From assembly GCF_037038585.1 (NCBI RefSeq), contig NC_092521.1, positions 68,872,898 through 68,936,897 on the forward strand: 64,000 nucleotides of DNA, written 5' to 3'. This DNA comes from Patagioenas fasciata (taxonomy: Eukaryota > Chordata > Aves > Columbiformes > Columbidae). The position numbers were made by a program, and so were the translations under genes. The notes under the pieces are model-generated. The model worked only from the letters and a program-made list of their open reading frames with translations. It searched no databases and was not told where the DNA came from. Positions 1 through 11,300 of this stretch are shown piece by piece. The first letter of the stretch is position 1; each line of letters opens with the position of its first letter.

Positions 1-1945
1 GCACTAAGTGGCAGATTTTTTTTTATCCTTGCTGGCTGAGCACAGTCAGATGACTCAGAGCTGTCATGAGACCGGTAGGAGGAAGGATGCATCAGGAACT
101 GTGGCATTAGTATTGTTTTTACTTTTTCTTTTTGGAAAAAACACTCTGAAATTATGTTCTTTTCGGAGTAGTAAGTAGGAAACATAGGGACAAAAGGCTT
201 ATAGTTGTGACAGGATTAACATTGTCTTATATGTGATGTTCTTTTTTTTTTTTTTATCAAATGAAAGTACCATTTTGCTTAATAGGGATTTGGGATACAA
301 CCATCATTTTCTTTTGTTTAGATTGGGGTCCTTCTGTAGCAATGAAACATATCTCAGCATGCCTTATTTGTGAATAATAGAAAGCAGATCTTCAAGTCCT
401 AGTACACAGTATCATTTTGTTTTTGATAAATTAGATCTCTTCTCCCCTTTTCTGTCCATTCTTGTTTTTTAAAAGCTGAGGTCCTGTGTAATGTGTCTGT
501 GAAATTTTTATATACTTAATCGATATAGGAGGTTCTGTCTCTGTTTCCTGCTAGTACTACCTAAAGGAATAATTATTTATTATAAATAAAGCAAATAACT
601 AGTTTTCCCTGTGAAGGAGGCTGACCTTAAAGGTGCATTAGCTGATGAAGATCTTGAGGAGGTGCTACACTTTGAACCTACAAGAGTTTTAAAATCAGAG
701 TTTTAAAATCTTTTTCTTGCTATTAGTGAAATATTTGTCATAAAAGAAAGCTTAATGTATTTTTTTCAATGCCAGCTGTGCCCTGGCACTTTGATGTCTT
801 GTGTGGAGTGTTCATATTGCATGTTCTGCTCAGGATGCCTCCGGCAAATGCATGTTGCTGTCATAGAGCAGAGATTTAAAAGGATCATTGACACACCACA
901 ATGAAATTCCACAGAATTACACATGTTTAGCCACACTATTAGCAAGTCAGAATTGTAAATTTGCACTGATCAGTCTTATGCTATAATTGGAATGTCATTA
1001 TATTCTAATCCCTAGAGAGGCTTCTTGGAATGAGAAGTCAATAAGCTTTATTTTGGCGTTTCCAAAGAAACGCTGTGACAGTCAGTTGCTGTTAAGGAGG
1101 CTTTTTTAAAATTTATGAATTTGTGTATGCTGTTAGAATGATCTATACTCATGCTTGGTTAAGCAATTATCATCTTTAGCCATTTTATGCAGAAGCGTTG
1201 AAGTATTTCTGTAATGACAGCTCTGTGATACGCTCCAGACCAGAGCTGTTAGGGTGATTGCTGGAGGTCTCTTACTGAGCTGTGCAGCTACTATTGGGAT
1301 TTGGAGCAAAAGTGTAGTAAGAATTCGGAGTAGCTGCCAGGTGGAACTGCTGTGTCCTGACTCCCTTTATGGGAAGTGATGAGAAAAGTGTCCCTCTGAC
1401 AAAGAAGTTAGGCACCTTTGAAAAAATATTTGTCTGGGATTCTGAAATGCAACCAGTAATCCAGGCATCATTCTGAAAGATTAATGTTCTCTGTCCACCA
1501 AAAATAAATCTCTGTCCTTGCTGAATGCATCCCTGTCCCTTTTGCACTTTCCCCCTTATCTGCCAGCATGGTACATTTATGTTTCTTTTTTCTTTTTTTT
1601 TTTTTTTTAATTCCAGTTTACTCCTTGACACTGTATGTTATCAGAAATTCCTGAACCGAGACCATGGCTTGAGTTGGGGTGCAAGGGAGCATCTCAAATT
1701 GATGAGAACAAATTATAGTGGCAGAGCTTCCTGCAACCTCAGCATGTTTCTTGTGCTCCTTGTAGAAGGTGTTTCACTTGATTCTGTTTTTGGATTGTCT
1801 GCAAACTTTAAACTGTTCATAAAACTGCTGAGTGAAGAAACAGTTAGAAGCATAATAAAACTCAGACTGTTCTTTTTATTGTCCAGTACCTGAATAAAAC
1901 CTTAATTTATGTTTTTCTGTTTGTTTTTCCCATTATGTATTAAAG
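1..1945 (+). other. CHMP5: CHMP5 intron 1, 3' part
   Basis: This stretch precedes the first recognisable CHMP5 exon and ends in a usable acceptor (TATTAAAG before position 1946). I see AT-rich sequence with T-runs near 241-255 and 1594-1608 and no protein-like exon. Short open frames on both strands here (for example 1272-1631 minus and 1525-1893 plus) overlap each other, have no recognisable domain, and are treated as chance. Confidence 0.7.
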
Positions 1946-4900
1946 GTGGATAGCAGAGCTGAGTCGATTGACAAGAAAATCGCGAGGCTTGATGCAGAAC
2001 TAGTGAAATATAAGGATCAAATGAAGAAGATGAGAGAGGGGCCTGCAAAGGTAATAATCTTCTGTGGGATTTAAGCATGAGAGGATGTGACTCATGCTTC
2101 TTGTGATGTAGTGAGGTCATTCAGTCAGTTCATAGGATTCTTAGAATTGCATCTTACCCTACTGGTGGGATATAAGATCCTGGAGCATTATTTTCATTCT
2201 GAAGCATCTCTTAGATATGCATATTTGAACAGTGGTTTAATTGGTTTTTATTTATTCCATAGTGTAATATAGTTGCTCAGTCAGAAGTAATTTGCTTCCA
2301 TTCTTCCTTCTGTTACTTGAATTGATTCTTCTAGAAAGGCTATTTTGTGCATCAGCCAAAATAAAAAGATCTGCACTATGCAGAAATTAAATAGGAAAAC
2401 CTATTTTTGACAGGGGATTAACATATAGTATAAAATGTACCTAATAATAAACATACCTTGTATAAACACTATTGTTAAAATACCTTCTGCGATATTATTT
2501 GATGCTGACCACTAAAATGTGTTGATGAAAGACGTTTCTGATTAAGTAAGTTTGACTTTCTAGTTGTCTTGTTAAAAAAAAATCAAAAGCCAGAAACTTT
2601 GAAAGTATTTTCTATTGGAAGCTTTACATACAAGCCTATTTGATTAATTATTAATGCAAAACAGATGCTGAATGTGAATATTGTTAAAGTCTTTGCACTA
2701 GTAACTGAGGAATCCTTTGGAAAACTTGTATGTTTGAACAGTATAATAATTAGCAAAATATTTTTCCTAATGTAATGATATTGTGCTTTTCAGAATGCAG
2801 TAAAACAGAAAGCATTGAGAGTGTTAAAGCAGAAGCGAATGTAAGTTCAAACCTTTGTCAGTTTGGGATTAACGAAAGCCTGTTTTCTTTAAGGGGGGTG
2901 CCATACTTCTCTTTCCAGTACTCTTGTGTTCTTTACAGAAAAATGCTGAACAAGCTAGCCAGCATTTCAGAAGCATCTCCTTACAGATTTTGCATCAGCA
3001 TATTTGTGTTTTATTTGTATTTGAATATTATATAGATTTGGACGGGGACAAGCTGACCTAAATCTGCTCTTTATTAAAGCTATGCTTGCCTCCTAAATTT
3101 TCTGAGGGAGTGCCCTATTTTATATTATTAATTGATTACTATAAATTGTGTACTTGATGACCTTGGTCTGGCTTACTGGAAATTTACCCTTTTGTAAATG
3201 TAGTGCAGGTAACTGTGTTTATGCAAAACAAAACAAAAAACCCGAATGGACAGGATAGATGATCCTGTGATCTGGTCTAGTTTAGTACGTGGTCTTGAAA
3301 AGTGTCCGGCAACAAATACAAAGGGAAGAATGTCGGAACATGGCAGGTGTTCAGGGACGCTTCACTAAGTATCTTATAATCCCTGAACTGTATATCTCTT
3401 AGGTGCTATCAGAGCCAAAGCTCGTATCATCTTGTATTTCATATCCCTCAGATGAACTGTACCTCTGCAGACTTGCTTAATTGCTTGTTAAGTATTTGTG
3501 AACTCTTACCATCCGAAATATCCTATGGTAAGGAAAGCGGTAGTTTAGTTAGATGTTGTGAGAAGGGCTGCTTGGGTTTGGTTTGTATTTGTTTGGTTTT
3601 GTTTTGGCTATGCTGCCTGCTAATCTTACTTGATAGTTGTTCTCCTATTTACAATCACTGGGCCCCTCATAACAGGCCATCATCATATCCCTCAGTTATC
3701 TCTTTTCCATCTTGTTAAACAGTAATATATTTAACCATTCCTTGTCTGGGAGCTGTTTTGTATTTGGATCCTCCTTGTCTTGCAGACCTCCTGTTTGAAG
3801 AGGGATTTGTTTGTGTTTATGCTTTTGTTTTTATGTTTAACTTGATATATTTTACGTTTTTGATTGGATACAAGCTTAGCTTTGAGAATCACAGAATGTT
3901 AGGGATTGGAAGGGACCTCGAAAGATCATCTAGTCCAATCCCCCTGCCGGAGCAGGAACACCTAGATGAGGTTACACAGGAAGGCATCCAGGCAGGTCTT
4001 GAATGCCTCCAGAGTAGGAGAATCCACAGCCTCCCTGGGCAGCCTCTTCCAGCGTTCTGGAGAAGGAGGATTTATTGATTTTTAAATTCTCCCTTTTATT
4101 TTTGGTTAGCCTTAATGATTTCCTTTCGCTACCCTATCATTGCCCTCCTTCATGCCCTGCAGAGATACAGTGCAGAGCCACTGTGGTTTGGATAACCTAC
4201 ATCTCTTCCATTCTGCTTACAGCATTAGTGAGCAATGGCATCATCTCTAGCTTGTAGTGATTAGAACTTTTGCTATATCCTCACCTGCTGTGTAAGCCTG
4301 TACAAATATGGTATCGCCATCAGTTAAAGCAGCAGATTAGTTCAGGAGTAGCTTTGTCAACTTGAAATACACAGAAATGCATAATGGCCACATTTTTAGG
4401 AAGCTGGTTTTTCTGCTGTGATTGTTTGCAATAGATTAAAAAATGTGTTCCTGTGTCTAGACTACTATTGCTGATTTTAATTTTTTTTTTAATTAGGCAT
4501 TTCTGTGGCAATAAATAGTGTGGTGTTTTAAAGCCATTATTTGCATTGTTTTTAACAGGTATGAGCAACAGAGGGATAATCTGTCACAGCAGTCTTTTAA
4601 TATGGAACAAGCTAATTACACTATTCAGGCACTGAAGGATACAAAGACAACGGTACCAGTATATTAATCTCACATTTGTTTAACTTGTGTATGCTACAAC
4701 AGATACAAGCATGTTGTTTGACTCTATTCTAGGTTGATGCAATGAAACTGGGGGTGAAAGAAATGAAGAAAGCTTACAAGCAAGTCAAAATTGATCAAAT
4801 TGAGGTGAGCTTCTATAGCTTAAATTGTTAAAGAACAGAAAAAAATGTACTGAAACAGTAATGAGTAGACTATGTAACTTAAAGGTAAACAGACTGCTTT

Positions 4901-7170
4901 AGTTCACATGAGATTGCCTCCCTTTTTTATGAAACAACCATCCTAACTCCTTCCTGATTTCTCTGGTACTGCACAATCAGTTGGTGGCCTTCTTGCACTG
5001 ATTTTTGTTTCCTTGCTGGGCTAATCTGTAATCTCTCCCTCTCCTCAGCACTTCAGCCTAAATGTTGGTGAATACTTCCTGCTACGCCTTTTTTGTCCTT
5101 TTTCTGCCCCCTGCCATGTTAGCAACATGCAGATTAGTCCTGTGCTACCCCAGTACAAGGTAGTGCCTGATTTAAAACAAAACAAACAAAAAAACTCAAC
5201 TAAACCGAAACAACAAGTCAAAACCCCCACCAAAAAAATCCCCAAACAATTAAATTTTAAAAGGTCTGCAAGGCTTGGCCTTGTGTTCAGCAAATGCAAG
5301 TGAGGGGGAGGAGGGGGGGAGGGTGTATGAAAAAAACTCACCAAAACACAGCAACAACAACCAAAAATCGAAACACAAACCAACCAACCGAAAACCCTGT
5401 AACATCTCTAAATATAATTTAAAGTATGCTGCACTTAAACTTTTATTGAATGCCAGTGCTGAATTCCTCTAAGTTCTCTTTCCCATGCTGTTTTTATATA
5501 TGGCCTGCATTGTAAACCTTCAATCAAGTATTGTCTCCTTACTTGTACTCAAGTACAGTGCCAGTGGGGTTGCTTAAGTATCTTCTAAATTTTGCTGTGG
5601 CACAACTCAGCCCGGTGCTAATTCTCCAGATAGTAGATTTAATTTCTCTAGATTTCATACTCTTCTGCATTATCGATATAATGCTGAACTGTGGGTAATT
5701 TATTAGAGGTTTTCAATTTGCACTGAAGGATAGTTAAAAAAACCAAGAGAGTTCTGCAGAGATATTGTTTCAAGGTTCCTCTCTACTGTATACTTTGATT
5801 ATCATTCTAATAGTAGTTAAGGCCACATTATAGTACTGATTGCATGTGTCTTGACTTGTATTAATGCTGCTTCAAAAATGATTTATGCATTAAAAAAATG
5901 GAGTGCCTTGTATGTTGGAATTATTAAACTGAATTTGATTAAGCTCTGATAAATTTAACTAAAACTACTAAATATAGACCAGTTGAAATTGTTTCTTGCT
6001 CCAGGACATACAAGATCAGTTAGAGGATATGATGGAAGAAGCCAATGAAGTCCAGGAAGCACTGAGTCGTAGCTATGGAACACCAGAGATCGATGAAGAT
6101 GACTTGGAAGCAGGTTAGGAAGATGGAGGGTGATTTTTGCCTTGCTGGATGTAAAAATCACCATACAGTGATTTTCAATTTCCTTAGTCAAATACTTTAA
6201 GTGTGTTTGGGGAAAAAAAAAAAATCACTTTTTTAAACATAAAAGCTGCATTTCCTTTAAGAGCGGTAACAAGAGCATGAGACAAACATGAGAGATACAC
6301 TAATGGAACGTTACAATGAAGAAAAGAAGTTGCCTTGTGTTTTGTGTCCGTATTCCTGACTAATGAACAAGTAATGCTAAATGAGTATGAATGCAAGCTC
6401 TCAGTGTTTCCTCTTTCTCTGTTTTCTCCTGTTTTCCTGTTTCTCTGTAAGAGCAGCTTTTCTTTTGCAAAAGGAATTTCTTGCATAATTTTTCAACCAA
6501 CATAATTCAATTTCAGAACTGGATGCGCTGGGTGATGAGCTTTTAGCTGATGAAGACAATTCCTACTTAGATGAGGCTGCATCTGCTCCAGCAATCCCAG
6601 AGGTCACTCCTACTGACACAAAAAACAAAGTGAGTCCTTTCCTCTTTGAAGGGAAAATATATGGAGAGGGTTTTTTTTTGTTTTGGGTTAATCACATCTA
6701 TAGTGATTGCTTGATATTTGGAATCCTTAATATTTTAAACAAAAAAATGTGCCTAATGTTTTATGTATTTTGGATGCTATATATGAGAGAATACAATGTA
6801 CCTAATGCTCTTTATAACAAAGAGCTAAAATGGCATTTTGTAACTCCTGTCTAACACTGTCAGACTGTGGGTAGAATGTGAATGTAACATTGCAGCTCCT
6901 AGTATAGTTATTCTTAAAAACGTGAAGTCTTCTATTTGTTTGCTTTTGGGGCTTTAATAGAGCTTCAGAATGAGGAAGAACACTAATGCTCTTATTTTGA
7001 TTCCAGCTGTCACACAGTGACAGTTACAGATGTATCACTTCATAGAAATTGTCAGGAAACTTACGTGAAATGTTCTGGTTAGTGGAGAGTTGTTAACCTG
7101 TTACTTCTTTTTCTTACAGGATGGCGTACTGGTGGATGAATTTGGATTGCCAAAGATCCCCGCTACATAA
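1946..7170 (+). CDS. CHMP5: CHMP5, charged multivesicular body protein 5 (5'-partial)
   Basis: CHMP5 is an ESCRT-III family protein (yeast Vps60) acting at endosomes in multivesicular body formation; it binds LIP5/VTA1 and so tunes VPS4. Seven coding exons are visible: 1946-2050, 2794-2840, 4559-4652, 4733-4804, 6005-6113, 6517-6629 and 7120-7170. All have GT-AG borders and the phases join without a break. The first exon begins [19 protein letters not shown], the start of the coiled helical core. The acidic C-terminal region includes [20 protein letters not shown], and the protein ends [11 protein letters not shown]. Together they give 196 residues plus stop. Human CHMP5 is 219 aa with about 23 residues in exon 1, so only exon 1 is missing, to the left of the window. 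No frameshift or stop was seen. Identity is very secure. Confidence 0.96.
3886..4069 (-). mobile_element. CR1 LINE 3' fragment, antisense to CHMP5
   Basis: It begins with AATCACAGAATG, the reverse complement of the CR1 3' terminal octamers, followed by the typical GGGATTGGAAGGGACCTC block and the CR1 tail ending near GCCTCTTCCAGCGTTCTGG. It is a 5'-truncated insertion in the intron between the exons at 2794 and 4559. Confidence 0.9.
5160..5400. repeat. A/C-rich low-complexity stretch
   Basis: Runs of A broken by C (AAACAAAACAAACAAAA and similar) around 5174-5250 and 5336-5398, separated by a G-rich patch at about 5302-5322, within a CHMP5 intron. No coding or known repeat consensus recognised. 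Confidence 0.6.
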
Positions 7171-7790
7171 ATGTTTCAAAAGCACAATGGATATACTGAA
7201 CTACACTTTACAAATCTAATTAAGATTTTTTCTTTTTTTTTTTTTTTTATTTAATCCTGGAGAACTTGTCCTTCCAGTGTAACCTTAATATCACTACATC
7301 CTAGAATGCAATATGAACGGCGGTGTTCTTTCTTTGAAGAAAGTTGTTCTGCTACTGACTTTTCTATTAATGGGAAATTTGGCACAATTCCCTTCAGTGG
7401 AAGCAGTCAGTCTAATGGGTTTTCATTTCTGAGTCTTATGGACAAAGTGATTGGTGAAGAGTAGTGGTGGCTGTGGATAGCTGAGCTTTATTCTGACTTT
7501 GTTATTATGTTTCTCTTTCTCAAAACTAAGATTGTATGTTGCTGCTTGCTCTCTGTAAAATAGCTCCCTTATTACTATGCTTATTTGATAAAAGAATTGA
7601 AAGTGATTTTTAAACTACTGCAGTCTTGAGACTTTTATGCCATCACACTTGTAACAGTCTTGGCAGCTGTAACAATAGGGTTATTGTTGACTTTATGTAT
7701 TCTTGGGAGACATAAAATCATGTAGATTAGCCCATCCGTTTGTGTGGATTTTCTGGTAATTAATTTGGCTTTAACCTGCCCCCTGACGCC
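7171..7790 (+). other. CHMP5: CHMP5 3' UTR and the gap to BAG1
   Basis: The sequence after the CHMP5 stop is AT-rich with a T-run at about 7232-7248. I found no canonical AATAAA; a weak CATAAA variant lies at 7711-7716. The region runs directly into the GC-rich BAG1 promoter at about 7790, so the CHMP5 3' end and the BAG1 promoter are nearly contiguous. Confidence 0.6.
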
Positions 7791-8350
7791 GTCACCCTGG
7801 CGATGACGCCAGCCTCGTGCTAACGTCATGTCCTCCGTTGGGTCGGAAGTGACGCGCTATTGGCGCGCCACGGGAAGCGCCTGTAGGACGGTTTCCCTGT
7901 GCCGGGACGGGATGGCGGCGGCGGGAGCCCCAGTTACTGTCACCGTCACTTACAGTAAGAGCCACCCCAGGGAGGGAGAGGGGGAGGTGGTGGGCGGGGG
8001 GCCCAGCGCAGCCCACAGTGTCTCCCGCCGCGCCCCGAGCCGGTCCCGGAGCCCCTCGGCCCCCGGTAGGACCGGCTCGGGGGAGGCTCCTCCCGGCTCC
8101 CGCGCCGGCCTTTCCAGCCGTCCCCGCCAGGCTGCCCTCGGCCGGTAACCGGAGCCCGGCGCTGCGGGGCGAGCGCGGCCGTGGCTGTCCCGCAGACGCG
8201 TGGGCCGCGGCGCTGGGAGGCGGCCGGAGGCGGTGGGGGAGTGGGTGGATATGTGACCGGCTTTGGTGCCCGAGCGGCTGCGGCTCCGCGGAGCCTGGAG
8301 GAGACTGAGGATGCTGGAGCTGCGGCTGTCAGCGGGGAGGCCGCAGCGCC
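7790..8350 (+). promoter_or_regulatory. BAG1: BAG1 CpG-island promoter with ETS/CRE and CCAAT motifs
   Basis: GC and CpG content rise abruptly at about 7780 and persist to about 8350. TGACGCC occurs twice (about 7785 and 7804), TAACGTCA lies at 7821-7828, a composite CGGAAGTGACG (ETS site joined to a CRE half-site) at 7844-7854, and an inverted CCAAT box (ATTGG) at 7859-7863. These lie 50-130 bases upstream of the BAG1 ATG at 7912, as expected for a TATA-less housekeeping promoter. Factor binding is inferred from motifs only. Confidence 0.75.
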
Positions 8351-11300
8351 CTGGCCTTGCTGGGCCAGCGGCAGGGGCACGTCTCAGCCTCTGCTTAGGC
8401 TGGTCTCATTACCGACTGCTCCCAAAAGGTTTCAGTTCTTTGCTGGCCTGGTGTTCCTGCTGTCTCCCTTAAGCTGGATCGTTTAAGCTTGTCTAACACA
8501 AGGGGAAAAAAAATAGCTTTGTCTATATCAACAAAGTGATCAAACTGGCTGCACAGGGGTAAGGATGTATGGTGGAAACAGGTGATGAGGCTGCCCTTGC
8601 CAGAGAGCACTAAGCACAGCTCAGTGGTTTTGGTAACTATTTTCATTGAAATTAGATATAACACTGAAGTCAGCACTGTATGTTAAAAGTAGAGGCTACC
8701 TAACAGGCTCTCATCTTTATTGTTGAATAAGCTTGAACATTTGCAAGATTACTGGAGTGAGTCCAGGGAAGGGCAATGAGGTGGCTGAGGGGCCTGGAGC
8801 ATAAGTCTGATGAGGAGCAGCTGAGGGAATGGGGGCTGTTTAGCCTGGAGAAAGGAGGCTGAGAGGAGACCTTATTGCTGTCTACCTGAAAGGAGCTTGT
8901 AGCATGGAGGGTGTTGGTCTCTTCTCCCAAGTAGCAAGTGATAGGACAAGAGGAAATGGGCTCAAGTTGCACCAGGGGAGGTTTAGATTGGATATTAGGA
9001 AACATTTGTTCATGGAAAGGGTTGTAAGGGATGGGAAAGGGCTGTTGAGTCACCATCCCTAGAGGTGTTTAAAATACATATAGATGGGATTCTTAGGGAC
9101 ATGGTTTAGTGGTGGACTTGGCACTGCTAGGTTAACAGTTGGACTTGGTGATCTTAAAGTCTTTTCCAACCAAAATGATTCTATGATTCTGTAAGATTGC
9201 AACAGAAAGTGGTGGTTTCTTCAGTGTGACAGTTGGGTGCTGACCTGATTAAATGGGTTGCTCAAAGGCCAGCTGACATGATTGACTTTTCCCCCCCCGC
9301 CCAGAAAGAGAAATAAGAGGAGGGAAAAGAAGGCAGAAGGGAAGATGCAGTTAAGTCTGCAAAGAAATATGAAAAGTTACTGCAAAGACATAACAATAGC
9401 CTGAACTCTACAGTTCTTAAAAATAAGATGGGAAATAGCATGGGTAAATTCTGAGGAAGTGGATCTATGTGAGGCAGTAGGAGGAATGAGAAGGATGGTA
9501 AAGTAGTAAATCAACAAGATATTTATCAGCAGATTTTTGTTAACAGAATTTGTGATTTTTTTTTTTTAATGGATTATTTTTTTAAACTATCGAATACTCA
9601 ATTCAGCCCCTGTTCCTTTTGCACTATGTTGGTGACATTCTTTCCACCTTTAGAGCTTATTGTTTATTTCTGCTTGCTCATGCATGTTTTCAAACTGTTA
9701 CATTATTTTGTGAAAATGTTTCATTTATCACCTGGCAGTTTTATCTGAGAGTCTTTGGTGAAGAACAACTTCCAGTTGTTTTCTTATCTGGTAATTATTT
9801 TCTCATTAATAGATTGTGAACAGAAGGCAACCTTCATCTTGGACAGCTGTCTGATTGGTACCTGCTGCTGTCAGGTGCTGGGTTACTACTTAGCACAAAC
9901 ATTTTTATTACAGTTTTGCAGGCATGTGTGAAAGTGGGAAAAGATAGAAATAAAGATTAAGAAAGAGAATGGTAGTATGTCCACATGTATCATTTGACAA
10001 TCTGGAAGAAAGTGAATTGACCTGTTTTGTAAAAGTATTTAGGCCTTTTTTAAAAAAGATGTTGGATTTTTTCAGTAGTGGTTATTTTAAATTAGTCTTG
10101 ACATTTAGTGAAGCAAACTGGTAAGCTATGATACCAGTTCTAACCAATGAAATATTTTTCATGGTGATTTCATATTGTCGTGAATCTACAGCAAAATTTT
10201 TGTGACAGTCTGCCAAAGGTGGTGCTCATTTGTAATTAAAACTGTTTCTATGGCTAGGCAAACTTGAGCTGTTTGTTTGTTTTTTCCTCTCAACTGCTTA
10301 TGGGCACAGCCCTTACATAAATCAGTTATGTATATCAGAACAACTTTTTAAAATATGTTGAGGTTAGGACCTAAATAGTTTTCTTTTCCTAAAACAAGTT
10401 GATAAGAAGCTCTGTTTGTGGAAAATAAGGATAAGAAACTACTGGAGAGAGTCCAGTGGTGGGCTATGAAGATGATTAGGGGCTTAGAGCACCTTTTTTA
10501 TGAGGAGAAACTGAGAGAGCTGGGTCTGTTCAGCCTGGAGAAGAGAAGGCTGAGAGGGGGTATCATCAGTGTTTATAAATATCTCAAGGGTGGATGTCAA
10601 GAGGATGGGACCGGGCTTCTTGCAGTGGTGCCCAACAATAGGATGAGGGGCAGAAGGCACAGACTGAAGCACAGGAGGTTCCATCTGAATAGGAGGAAAA
10701 GCTTCTTTACTTTGAGGGTGCCAGAGCACTGGAACAAGCTGCCCAGAGAAGTTGTGGAGTCTCCTTCTCTGGAGACATTCAGGACCCACCCGGACACATC
10801 CCTGTGTGATCTGCTCTGGGTGAACCTGCTTTAGCAGGTGGGTTGGACTACATGATCTCCAGAGGTCCCTTCCAACCCCAGCCATTCTGTAATTCTGTCA
10901 TTCTGTAACGTACGTAAGGGTACACTTTGTATAATAAAGTTTTCAGCTTGAAACCATTTTGGAATTAAGAACTATTGTTGGAGCTTGCAAGTTTTTGAGG
11001 TCACTGTCACTGGTCCTGTGACTCTGGGAGGCTGGAACATTTTAAGATCAATACTTTTAGTGCTTCTCTTTGTAAAAGATACACGCACTTCAAATTAGCA
11101 CCATAGGAATAGTTTTATTTCTGGTACTTGCTAGGGAGTTCTGTCTTCTTGCGAAGTAAAAAATGCCGGTCTTGATTTCCCTCGCCGCTGGCGGTGGCTG
11201 ATTCCTGTGGGTGCCTTCAGATTGACAGGCCTTACATTTTTGGGAGCAGAGGGTCATAGAAAGGGTCTGTTGCAAAGCAGAGATTAATAGACATACTTCT

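Noticed and set aside
7946-8486. Several long frames on both strands in the BAG1 CpG island
   Set aside because: GC-rich DNA lacks stop codons by composition; only the 43-base exon 1 segment is supported.
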